Shown piece by piece: positions 1 to 5,069 of a stretch of DNA of 5,069 nt. The notes under the pieces are model-generated. The model was not told the origin of the DNA. It did not search any database and was given only the letters and a program-made list of their open reading frames with translations. Both the position numbers and the translations under genes were made by a program. Numbering within the stretch: position 1 is the stretch's first letter; the number at the start of each line of letters is the position of its first letter. The DNA lies in assembly GCA_030621255.1 (NCBI GenBank), contig JAUXHZ010000110.1, positions 1 through 5,069 on the forward strand. The letters are read 5' to 3'. The stretch comes from Candidatus Latescibacterota bacterium (GTDB lineage Bacteria > Krumholzibacteriota > Krumholzibacteriia > Krumholzibacteriales > WJIX01).

Positions 1-1
1 C

Positions 2-118
2 GGAATAATACTCTATCAGTCGGAATCCAGAATCTGGGAGATAAGGCCGGCGCTTAATATAATATTTAATCATGGTTCAACAAAGTATTTCACAATAATG
101 GGCGGATTCTCGTTTTAG
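2..118 (+). CDS. C-terminal end of a probable outer-membrane beta-barrel protein (5' cut by window edge)
   Basis: Reading frame 2 is open from the left edge to a TAG at 116-118, giving 38 residues. The sequence alternates polar and hydrophobic residues in two stretches (about residues 8-23 and 28-38) separated by a short turn, N-H-G-S-T-K. It ends in Phe, with Phe at the third-from-last position and hydrophobic or aromatic residues at alternating positions before it (YFTIMGGFSF). This is the C-terminal beta-signal recognised by the BAM complex in outer-membrane beta-barrel proteins, so the likely location is the outer membrane. The protein family cannot be told from so little. A competing frame 1 ends earlier, at a TAA at 55-57, with 18 codons and no recognisable signature, so I prefer frame 2. 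The PAP2 gene follows 48 bp downstream on the same strand and could be co-transcribed. Confidence 0.5.
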   Translation, partial: GIILYQSESRIWEIRPALNIIFNHGSTKYFTIMGGFSF

Positions 119-166
119 CGATTTTTTGAGTGCTCCTTTAATTATTTTGAGAAATAGCGTCTGACT

Positions 167-910
167 ATGGGAAAAGAATCAATCCGGCCGGCATTTCTGA
201 TACTCATTATTCTCGTCATAGTGCAGGCAGCCTCCGCGTATTCACTAACTCCCCGTTTATCGGGCGCCGATTCCCTCTCGACATCGGCCTGGCCCAAAAT
301 TCAGAGTGAATCATCCCCCGACGCCAGGGTTTTCCGTTTCATAAACACCCGCCTTGCCAATCCTCTCTTTGACACTGTCATGCCGGTTATTACTGATTTT
401 GACAAATCGAAAATCATTCTTCTTCTTTTATGGTCCGCCCTTGTAATATTCGGAAAATCAAAAGGGAAATGGGTCGCTTTGGCATTGATCCCTCTTATAG
501 CCGCGTCCGACCAAATCTCAAGCGGACTTTTGAAACCTCTCTTTCAGCGATTGCGCCCCTGCGAAGTGCTCGGCAGTGTGCATTTCTGGAACAGCGATTC
601 AGGCTGGATCACAACACCGATTGAAGTAACCAGATCCTATAAGTCATCCTTTTCATTTCCCTCGGGGCACGCCGCTAATATAACCGCCTCTATGCTCTTT
701 ATCGGGCTTATTTACAGAAAATTGCTCGTATATCTTCTTGTGATCGCGGCAATAGTTTCTTTTTCAAGAATTTACGTGGGAGTTCACTGGCCTCTTGACG
801 TCTCGGCAGGCATTGTTCTGGGAATTCTCCTTGCCGCTCTTACATACTATATTTTTAAAAGGTTCGCGCCGCAGGAAAAGCCGGTTCCGCCGGCCTGCCG
901 GCCCGGCTAA
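167..910 (+). CDS. PAP2-family membrane phosphatase (lipid phosphate or diphosphate phosphatase)
   Basis: This 247-residue protein carries the complete three-part PAP2 signature: K123-x6-R130-P131, then P165-S-G-H168, then S200-R201-x5-H207-x3-D211. H207 is expected to be the nucleophile that forms the phospho-histidine intermediate and H168 the acid/base. The family removes phosphate from membrane lipids such as undecaprenyl diphosphate, phosphatidylglycerol phosphate or lipid A, with the active site on the outer face of the inner membrane. The exact substrate cannot be assigned here. Hydrophobic helices lie at about 82-96, 102-113, 174-199 and 213-229. Residues 8-24 form an extra hydrophobic stretch ending in A-A-S-A, like a signal peptide, followed by about 50 polar residues before the usual family core. 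ATG at 167 is chosen because an in-frame TAG lies at 155-157. The only Shine-Dalgarno-like bases (GAGA, 149-152) are weak and too far away, so initiation may be inefficient or coupled to upstream translation. Confidence 0.93.
   Translation: MGKESIRPAFLILIILVIVQAASAYSLTPRLSGADSLSTSAWPKIQSESSPDARVFRFINTRLANPLFDTVMPVITDFDKSKIILLLLWSALVIFGKSKGKWVALALIPLIAASDQISSGLLKPLFQRLRPCEVLGSVHFWNSDSGWITTPIEVTRSYKSSFSFPSGHAANITASMLFIGLIYRKLLVYLLVIAAIVSFSRIYVGVHWPLDVSAGIVLGILLAALTYYIFKRFAPQEKPVPPACRPG
876..907 (-). terminator. Possible intrinsic terminator of the S9 peptidase gene, inside the PAP2 3' end
   Basis: On the + strand, GCCGG at 880-884 can pair with CCGGC at 903-907, and a nested GCCGG at 889-893 with CCGGC at 898-902 around a CCTG loop. 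This makes a very GC-rich two-part stem. Read on the - strand it lies 22 bp beyond the S9 stop codon and is followed directly by TTTT (876-879), as in a Rho-independent terminator. The T-run is short. The bases also encode the Pro-rich tail of the PAP2 protein, so the call is moderate. Confidence 0.4.
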
Positions 911-912
911 TC

Positions 913-942
913 AATATCAGCGCGCTGATTATTCTTCTTTTT
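913..942 (+). terminator. Probable intrinsic terminator of the PAP2 gene
   Basis: A perfect 14-bp palindrome at 916-929 (ATCAG, CGCG tetraloop, CTGAT) can be lengthened by AATA (913-916) pairing with TATT (930-933) if one T is bulged. The + strand then runs into a T-rich stretch ending in five Ts at 938-942. The stem begins 3 bp after the PAP2 stop codon, the expected position. It overlaps the TAA stop of the converging S9 gene at 929-931, so the two ends share bases. Confidence 0.5.
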
Positions 943-3016
943 CCTTACCCTCACGGCGAAGCCACTGCTCAAACCAGTCAAGAATGGATGCATACCAGAA
1001 ACGCTGATTATGCGGCTTTAATATCCAGTGATTTTCATCCGGAAAACGAATCATTCCCGATGGCACACCCAATCTCTGAAGAGCGGAAAACATCTGTTCG
1101 CTGCCGGTTATAGGCACACGATAATCAAGTTCTCCGTGAGTAATCAAGTGCGGGATCGAAAAATTCTCCGCGTATCTGATAGGTGAATATATGTCACTAA
1201 GCTCCGGATTTTCCCATGGGGGCCCATAGAATTCCCATTCAGGAAACCACAATTCTTCCGTTGAACCGTATCCTGACCAGTTGTCCGCTTTCCCCGCGTG
1301 AGATACAAGTACCGAGAACATTCCGTTTTCATTATGTCCCTGAAACCAATTACATATAAAACCTCCGAATGAACCGCCCCAGGCTCCAACCTTCTTCGGA
1401 TCGATCCAATCATTGTTATCAAGAACGAAGAGAACACCCTTTCTTATATCTTCTATCACCTTGCCGCCCCAGTCTCCTCTTGTTCCATCACAGAATTCCT
1501 GTCCATACCCTGTAGAGCCACGGGGATTACAGAAGAAAACGGCATACTCAGCTCCTGAAAAGAGAGCATATTCGGTTCGATAAGCATATCCGAACATCTG
1601 CTGAGGACCGCCGTGAATCCTTACCATCAGGGGATATTTCCTGTCCGGATCAAAGTGCAGCGGTTTTACAAGATATCCGCTGACAGCAGTTCCGCCGGCT
1701 CCTTCGAAACTGATTTTCTCAGCATCCGGAAAATGGTACTCCTTATACAGATCCCCATTTATATTGGTAATCCTCCTTGGATTGTCTCCGCCGCGGTCAC
1801 ATTTGTAAATTTCATAGTAATGTGTCATAGGCCTGTACCGGTATATGAAGAATTTATCTTCAGCCCCCGCCTGACAATTTAAATGATATCCGTGACCGCT
1901 CTGACTATTGCCTCCAACAACGGTCTTTATATCGTCCCCGTCAACAGAAACACTGAATAGATTAATATCGGCTTCATCTTCCGCCTGAAAATATATCTTC
2001 TTCCCTTTGTACCCCCAAAAGATACTCCCAACACTGCGATCGAAATCAGGAGTCAGGCTGACCGGCCGGCCTGAAGGCAATTTCATCAGCATAAGCTGAT
2101 ATCTGTCAGATTCATATCCGGGGCGTTTTGCGGCTCTGTACGCCAGATAGCGGCCGTCGGGCGAGATACGCGGATGCAGGTCGGCGGCGGGGTTTGAAGT
2201 TACCTTCTCGACCTTGCCTCCGGAGAAAGGAACCTTCCAGATCTCTTCATTGTAGGATACCGCCTGATTCTCATCCTGCTTTCCTGAAAAATAGATCGTC
2301 TCTCCGTCAGGACTGAGATCGAAATCACGTCCCGCTGACGCCAGCCAGAAAGTAAGGGCATCGCACTTAAGGTCCGGGGTTAAATCTCTCGGCTCTTCCG
2401 CTTCCATCGAAACATAAAACAGATGCTGAATCTTTCCATCCTCATAACTATCCCAATGTCTATAAAGAAGCTGCTTGTGTACTATCGCGGTAACCTTTTT
2501 TTCTTCCTTTTCCTTGTCACGCTCCCTAACACAATCCAGATCCTCACAGTCAGAATATACGCGCCCGGTAAAAACAAACCCTTTCCCGTCATGAGTCCAC
2601 ATCAAATCTCCAACTCCATCGGGAAAATCGGTTACCACTCTTGCCTCCCCTCCAAAAGTCGGAAGAATATATATCTGATTCGAACCTTCCCTCGAAGAGA
2701 GAAAGGCTATATATTTACCATCCGGAGACCACCTCGGGTGATTGTCCCCTTTTTCATTTGTTGTCATTTGCCGGGTATTTTCCCCATCTATAGAAACGAT
2801 CCATATATCGCTATTCTTTTTATCTTCTTCAAAATCAGTAGAAGTTACAACATAAGCTATCCATTTACCGCAGGGTGAAATCCGCGGATCGCCCACTCCC
2901 TTCAATTTCCAGATATCATCAGGAGTCCACGGACTGCCCCCCGCGGAAAGCAAAAAAGGAAAAAGAAGCGCACAAATAGTAATTATAACGGTTCCTGCTA
3001 ATCTCTTGTTAATCAT
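929..3016 (-). CDS. Secreted S9-family (prolyl oligopeptidase, S9C/DPP5-like) serine peptidase
   Basis: The 695-residue protein has an N-terminal signal peptide (K4-R5, hydrophobic 8-23, likely cleavage after L-L-S-A near residue 25). No lipobox is seen, so a soluble periplasmic or secreted enzyme is likely. Residues about 40-425 form a beta-propeller built from TolB/WD40-like repeats with several S-P-D-G or S-P-C-G motifs (near 47, 97, 235 and 285). Residues about 430-695 are the alpha/beta-hydrolase catalytic domain: oxyanion-region H468-G-G-P, N-P-R-G-S-T-G-Y-G at 497-505, nucleophile elbow G547-G-S549-F-G-G, acid D631 in HGELDYRVP, and base H663 in DENHW. The motif YRHWDSYEDGK near 185-195 is typical of dipeptidyl-peptidase-5/acylaminoacyl-peptidase-like members. 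Such enzymes cleave short peptides in amino-acid scavenging; the exact specificity is not visible. The length is normal and the gene intact. A good ribosome-binding site (AGGGAG, 3021-3026) lies 4 bases before the ATG. It stands alone on its strand, divergent from the macro-domain gene. Confidence 0.96.
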   Translation of the reverse strand: MINKRLAGTVIITICALLFPFLLSAGGSPWTPDDIWKLKGVGDPRISPCGKWIAYVVTSTDFEEDKKNSDIWIVSIDGENTRQMTTNEKGDNHPRWSPDGKYIAFLSSREGSNQIYILPTFGGEARVVTDFPDGVGDLMWTHDGKGFVFTGRVYSDCEDLDCVRERDKEKEEKKVTAIVHKQLLYRHWDSYEDGKIQHLFYVSMEAEEPRDLTPDLKCDALTFWLASAGRDFDLSPDGETIYFSGKQDENQAVSYNEEIWKVPFSGGKVEKVTSNPAADLHPRISPDGRYLAYRAAKRPGYESDRYQLMLMKLPSGRPVSLTPDFDRSVGSIFWGYKGKKIYFQAEDEADINLFSVSVDGDDIKTVVGGNSQSGHGYHLNCQAGAEDKFFIYRYRPMTHYYEIYKCDRGGDNPRRITNINGDLYKEYHFPDAEKISFEGAGGTAVSGYLVKPLHFDPDRKYPLMVRIHGGPQQMFGYAYRTEYALFSGAEYAVFFCNPRGSTGYGQEFCDGTRGDWGGKVIEDIRKGVLFVLDNNDWIDPKKVGAWGGSFGGFICNWFQGHNENGMFSVLVSHAGKADNWSGYGSTEELWFPEWEFYGPPWENPELSDIYSPIRYAENFSIPHLITHGELDYRVPITGSEQMFSALQRLGVPSGMIRFPDENHWILKPHNQRFWYASILDWFEQWLRREGKEKEE

Positions 3017-3078
3017 GATACTCCCTTCATAACAGTTTATCTGATCCTTGTAATTGCAGCCATTCTACATGAGAGAGA

Positions 3079-3108
3079 AGTCTACTCCATCCGGCAAAAA
3101 GATATCAA
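3079..3108 (-). promoter_or_regulatory. Candidate sigma70-type promoter for the S9 peptidase gene
   Basis: On the - strand, TTGATA (3103-3108, five of six bases of TTGACA) is followed after 18 bp by TAGACT (3079-3084, four of six bases of TATAAT). This would give a leader of about 55 bases to the ATG at 3016. A second possible -10 box, TAGAAT, lies closer at 3062-3067 but lacks a good -35 partner. The call rests on consensus matching alone. Confidence 0.25.
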
Positions 3109-3135
3109 GAATGTTTTTGGGCCCGGCTAAACCGC

Positions 3136-3158
3136 TGTTCCGATTTTTTACTGGAACA
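3136..3158. repeat. Inverted repeat TGTTCC / GGAACA in the divergent intergenic region
   Basis: TGTTCC (3136-3141) and its exact reverse complement GGAACA (3153-3158) are separated by 11 bases that include a run of six Ts. It could be an operator for a dimeric regulator or a weak RNA hairpin in the leader of the macro-domain gene. It shares the GTTC/GAAC core with the stronger inverted repeat downstream. Confidence 0.4.
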
Positions 3159-3172
3159 AAATCCGTTTTTGC

Positions 3173-3205
3173 AGTATAGGTTCAGCAAAAAGGAGAACCT
3201 ATGTT
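3173..3205 (+). promoter_or_regulatory. Hairpin enclosing the ribosome-binding site and start codon of the macro-domain gene
   Basis: ATAGGTTC (3176-3183) is exactly complementary to GAACCTAT (3195-3202), with an 11-base purine-rich loop (AGCAAAAAGGA). In RNA the stem can grow outward by two G-U pairs (3175/3203 and 3174/3204) and an A-U pair (3173/3205), to 11 pairs. The Shine-Dalgarno AGGAG (3191-3195, 5 bases before the ATG) sits at the loop's 3' edge, its last G is in the stem, and all three bases of the ATG at 3201-3203 are in the stem. If transcription starts upstream of about 3173, this fold would restrain translation. If it starts inside, the element may instead be a DNA operator. The repeat is directly visible; the function is inferred. 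Confidence 0.5.
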
Positions 3206-3989
3206 ATTCGACGATACTGATGATGAGAGAGAAATCCGCAAGAAAAAATTTGTCAAAAACCTGAAAATATCGAAATGTGACACACTAATAAAACCGCTGA
3301 TAAACAAACTGGATCTCTTTCAACATGAAAAAATCGATCCGGAGGAAATATTCAAGACGGCGGAATATGTCGCCCGGGAAGGAAAGAAAATCATCGATGA
3401 TTTTAGAAAAAGACCCGATGTAATCCTGGCCGGCATAGCAATGGATGAAAACCTTTACATCTCAAGTATAGGAGAAATCGGCGTAACTGTTCGTAAAGGA
3501 ATACTTACAGATGCATTCTCGGACGCGATAATAAACCCCGCCGCCGAAGACGGCACGATGTCTGAAGGGGTGTCGGCTATTATTAAAAATTCCGGCGGAA
3601 GTGATATTGAAAAGGAGGCGATTTCAAAAGCGCCGATCACGAACGGGAAAGCTGTTTCAACGAGCGCTGGAAAGCTGACATGCCGTCATATAATTCATGC
3701 CGCCGTCACAAAGGGATCAACTAAAGATTATTCAGCCGAATTAATAAAATCGGCTCTCTCAAAGGCTCTTGAACTGGCTGAGAAACTTAGCTCAAATACG
3801 GTTTCAATTCCTGTGATTTGGGAAAATCCTGAAGGAACAAGCGATCCGGGACTGGCAGAAGCGGCACTTGAAGCGATAAAATCTCATACCGCCGAATCGA
3901 TAGACAGGATAATATTCGTCGCTCAAACAGATAAAGAAGCAAAATCCTTTGCAGAGATACTGGAAAAATACGACGAAGAAGAGTATTAA
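3201..3989 (+). CDS. Divergent macro-domain protein with an N-terminal helical region
   Basis: The 262-residue protein starts with a charged, largely helical segment of about 70 residues (KKKFVKNL, DPEEIFKTAEYVAREGKKI) that I do not recognise. Residues about 90-258 follow the macro-domain pattern: strand and first loop KGILTDAFSDAIINPAAED (99-117), SEGVSAIIKNSGG (121-133), DIEKEA (135-140), TNGKAVSTSAGKLTCRHIIHAAV (147-169) and a helix at 177-197. Macro domains bind ADP-ribose or related nucleotides, and some remove ADP-ribose from proteins. Here the usual adenine-binding Asp of GDIT is Ile101, the second Asn of NAAN is lost (N112-P-A-A-E), the GGGV loop is SEGV, and the expected GTGVGG phosphate loop after SIPV (202-205) reads WENPEGTSDPG. 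The fold is likely, but ordinary ADP-ribose hydrolysis is doubtful. The start is supported by a strong AGGAG 5 bases upstream. No signal peptide is seen, so it is probably cytoplasmic. It converges on purF over 39 bp. Confidence 0.85.
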   Translation: MLFDDTDDEREIRKKKFVKNLKISKCDTLIKPLINKLDLFQHEKIDPEEIFKTAEYVAREGKKIIDDFRKRPDVILAGIAMDENLYISSIGEIGVTVRKGILTDAFSDAIINPAAEDGTMSEGVSAIIKNSGGSDIEKEAISKAPITNGKAVSTSAGKLTCRHIIHAAVTKGSTKDYSAELIKSALSKALELAEKLSSNTVSIPVIWENPEGTSDPGLAEAALEAIKSHTAESIDRIIFVAQTDKEAKSFAEILEKYDEEEY

Positions 3990-4009
3990 CACCCGACCGG
4001 CAATACTCT
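3980..4009. terminator. Possible weak hairpin between the converging macro-domain and purF genes
   Basis: AGAGTATT (3980-3987) is exactly complementary to AATACTCT (4002-4009), an 8-bp AT-rich stem with a 14-base GC-rich loop. It spans the TAA stop of the macro gene and lies about 20 bp beyond the purF stop. There is no T-run on the + strand. Read on the - strand, the following bases are moderately T-rich. It may be a weak bidirectional terminator or chance. Confidence 0.28.
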
Positions 4010-4028
4010 ATCTCCGGGGTTATCTTCA

Positions 4029-5069
4029 CTATTCACAGCAGCTGGAGCATTCACCGTTCCAGCAGTGTAAACACAACTCTTCCTTCGGCATACCTATAGA
4101 CTCTATCATATCGTCAATTGTCTGATATCTAAGAGTTGTTACTCCCAAATCGTTTTTTATCCATTCAACCATCTCTGAATATTTAGCGGTTGTGTGATCG
4201 ACATACTCCATAACATTCTCTATGTCATCACCCTCCAGGGCCCTTATCGCCCTTCTCGCGGCCAGTTCATGAATACTCCGTGTTGAAAAGTTGAACCTGC
4301 ATGGAAACATAAGCGGAGGACAGGCCACCCTCGTATGGATCTCTTCAGCTCCCGCCGCCCAAAGCTTTTTAATCGTGAAATTCTTTAGCTGCGTTCCTCT
4401 TACGATCGAATCTTCACAAATAACAATTCTATTCCCTTTGATAATAGCCTCATTCGGGATCAATTTCATCTTGGCAATATGATCCCGCATACCCTGTGAG
4501 CTCGGTATATAACTGCGCCCGTACCCCGGTGTATACTTTACTAAAGGCCTTTTATAGGGTGTGTTTGATTCAATAGCATACCCGATCGCGTGCCCAACCC
4601 CCGAATCCGGGACACCTGCTACAACATCCGCTTCAATATCACTGTCCCTTTTTGCCAGAGACCTCCCGCATTTCTCTCTAACCGTTTCAACATTAATTCC
4701 TTCATATTCAGTTGTCGGAAACCCTGTATAGATCCACAAAAACGCGCAAACCTGATTTCCGTCAAAACCTTCTTTTTTTTGAACCGGGCCTTCTTTGTTT
4801 ATTAAAACAACCTCGCCGGGCTTTAAAAAATTTATAAGCTCGAAATCAAGATTCGGAAAGGCAACTGTCTCCGAAGTTACCGCCCAGGAATCGCCATTTC
4901 CGCCAATGGCAAGAGAAGAGTGCCCATCCCTGTCTCTGGCGGCATAGATACCGTCTTCATGCAACAAGAGAAGTGAACAGGATCCATTTATCAGATCGAA
5001 CATCTCCTCTATACCGTTAACAATACTATCCCCCTGAGTTATGAGTTTCGAGACCAGCTCCGCCAGATT
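4029..5069 (-). CDS. purF: Amidophosphoribosyltransferase (PurF), CxxCWNG subtype; N-terminal part outside the window
   Basis: The frame stays open to the right edge, giving 346 residues; the Met at 5003 is internal. PurF makes 5-phosphoribosylamine from PRPP and glutamine, the first committed step of purine synthesis in the cytoplasm. The visible part holds the end of the Ntn-type glutaminase domain (GSCSLLLLHEDGIYAARD, then SETVAFP) and the whole phosphoribosyltransferase domain: GVPDSG at 4614-4597, and PRPP loop ICEDSIVRGTQL around 4421-4386. The four cysteines expected to hold the 4Fe-4S cluster are present, with codons at 4746-4748, 4299-4301, 4071-4073 and 4062-4064. The catalytic N-terminal Cys lies outside. 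YTGFPTTEYEGINVE, KYTPGYGRSYIP and the CxxCWNG ending fit a variant subtype I recall from Bacteroides and Clostridia rather than the B. subtilis/E. coli type. The tail adds CSSCCE, so five cysteines fall in the last 14 residues. The symbol is given on family grounds; a paralogue is possible. Confidence 0.93.
   Translation of the reverse strand, partial: NLAELVSKLITQGDSIVNGIEEMFDLINGSCSLLLLHEDGIYAARDRDGHSSLAIGGNGDSWAVTSETVAFPNLDFELINFLKPGEVVLINKEGPVQKKEGFDGNQVCAFLWIYTGFPTTEYEGINVETVREKCGRSLAKRDSDIEADVVAGVPDSGVGHAIGYAIESNTPYKRPLVKYTPGYGRSYIPSSQGMRDHIAKMKLIPNEAIIKGNRIVICEDSIVRGTQLKNFTIKKLWAAGAEEIHTRVACPPLMFPCRFNFSTRSIHELAARRAIRALEGDDIENVMEYVDHTTAKYSEMVEWIKNDLGVTTLRYQTIDDMIESIGMPKEELCLHCWNGECSSCCE

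Noticed and set aside
1..57. Frame-1 coding end (18 codons, TAA at 55-57)
   Set aside because: It shows no recognisable motif, and the overlapping frame 2 has a convincing beta-barrel C-terminus. Both cannot be real.
137..142. TTTAAT as a -10 box for the PAP2 gene
   Set aside because: It matches TATAAT at five of six bases, but there is no adequate -35 at 16-18 bp, in an AT-rich gap where such matches are common.
2423..2878. 151-codon open frame on the + strand inside the S9 gene
   Set aside because: It lies wholly opposite a well-supported peptidase coding sequence and has no recognisable domain. Its composition follows from the reverse complement of the propeller region.
3120..3130. 11-base repeat GGCCCGGCTAA, also at 900-910
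   Set aside because: About this many 11-base matches are expected by chance in 5 kb, and nothing flanking the two copies matches.
3152..3173. Possible sigma54 promoter (CTGGAAC ... TTTGCA) before the macro-domain gene
   Set aside because: The GG and GC doublets are 18 bases apart, whereas sigma54 promoters need 12. The resemblance is in the boxes only.
4002..4012. AATACTCTATC, also present at 7-17
   Set aside because: An 11-base match is at the level of chance, and the flanks do not match.
3787..4029. 80- and 62-codon open frames on the - strand at the macro/purF junction
   Set aside because: They overlap the macro gene antisense, have no recognisable family and no good start context. They are shadows.

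Overview
The window looks like chromosomal DNA from a Gram-negative bacterium of moderate GC content. The left edge carries what appears to be the C-terminus of an outer-membrane beta-barrel, and an exported S9 peptidase follows. Protein features such as the PurF subtype suggest an anaerobic or uncultivated lineage, perhaps in or near the Bacteroidetes/FCB groups, but this is inference and no taxonomic marker is present. I see no tRNA, rRNA, CRISPR array, insertion sequence or phage gene.

Layout from left to right: (1) 2-118, + strand, the last 38 codons of a probable outer-membrane beta-barrel protein, cut by the edge. (2) 167-910, + strand, a PAP2-family lipid phosphatase with the full phosphatase signature. 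(3) 929-3016, - strand, a secreted S9C-type prolyl-oligopeptidase-family peptidase with propeller, catalytic triad and signal peptide. It converges on the PAP2 gene across 18 bp, and the junction holds a candidate terminator for each strand. (4) 3017-3200, a divergent intergenic region with two inverted repeats, the second of which encloses the ribosome-binding site and includes the start codon of the next gene. (5) 3201-3989, + strand, a 262-residue protein with an N-terminal helical region and a divergent macro domain that has lost most ADP-ribose-binding signatures. (6) 4029 to the right edge, - strand, the C-terminal 346 codons of a PurF-type amidophosphoribosyltransferase of the variant ending in CxxCWNG, with all four Fe-S cysteines and an unusual cysteine-rich tail. 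It converges on the macro gene across 39 bp.

The genes do not form one operon. They are two convergent pairs around one divergent promoter region. The PAP2 and S9 proteins act in the cell envelope and periplasm, PurF is cytoplasmic purine synthesis, and the macro-like protein is probably cytoplasmic. The points that most deserve a second look are the degenerate macro domain, the start-codon hairpin in front of it, and the paired GTTC/GAAC inverted repeats about 42 bp apart.
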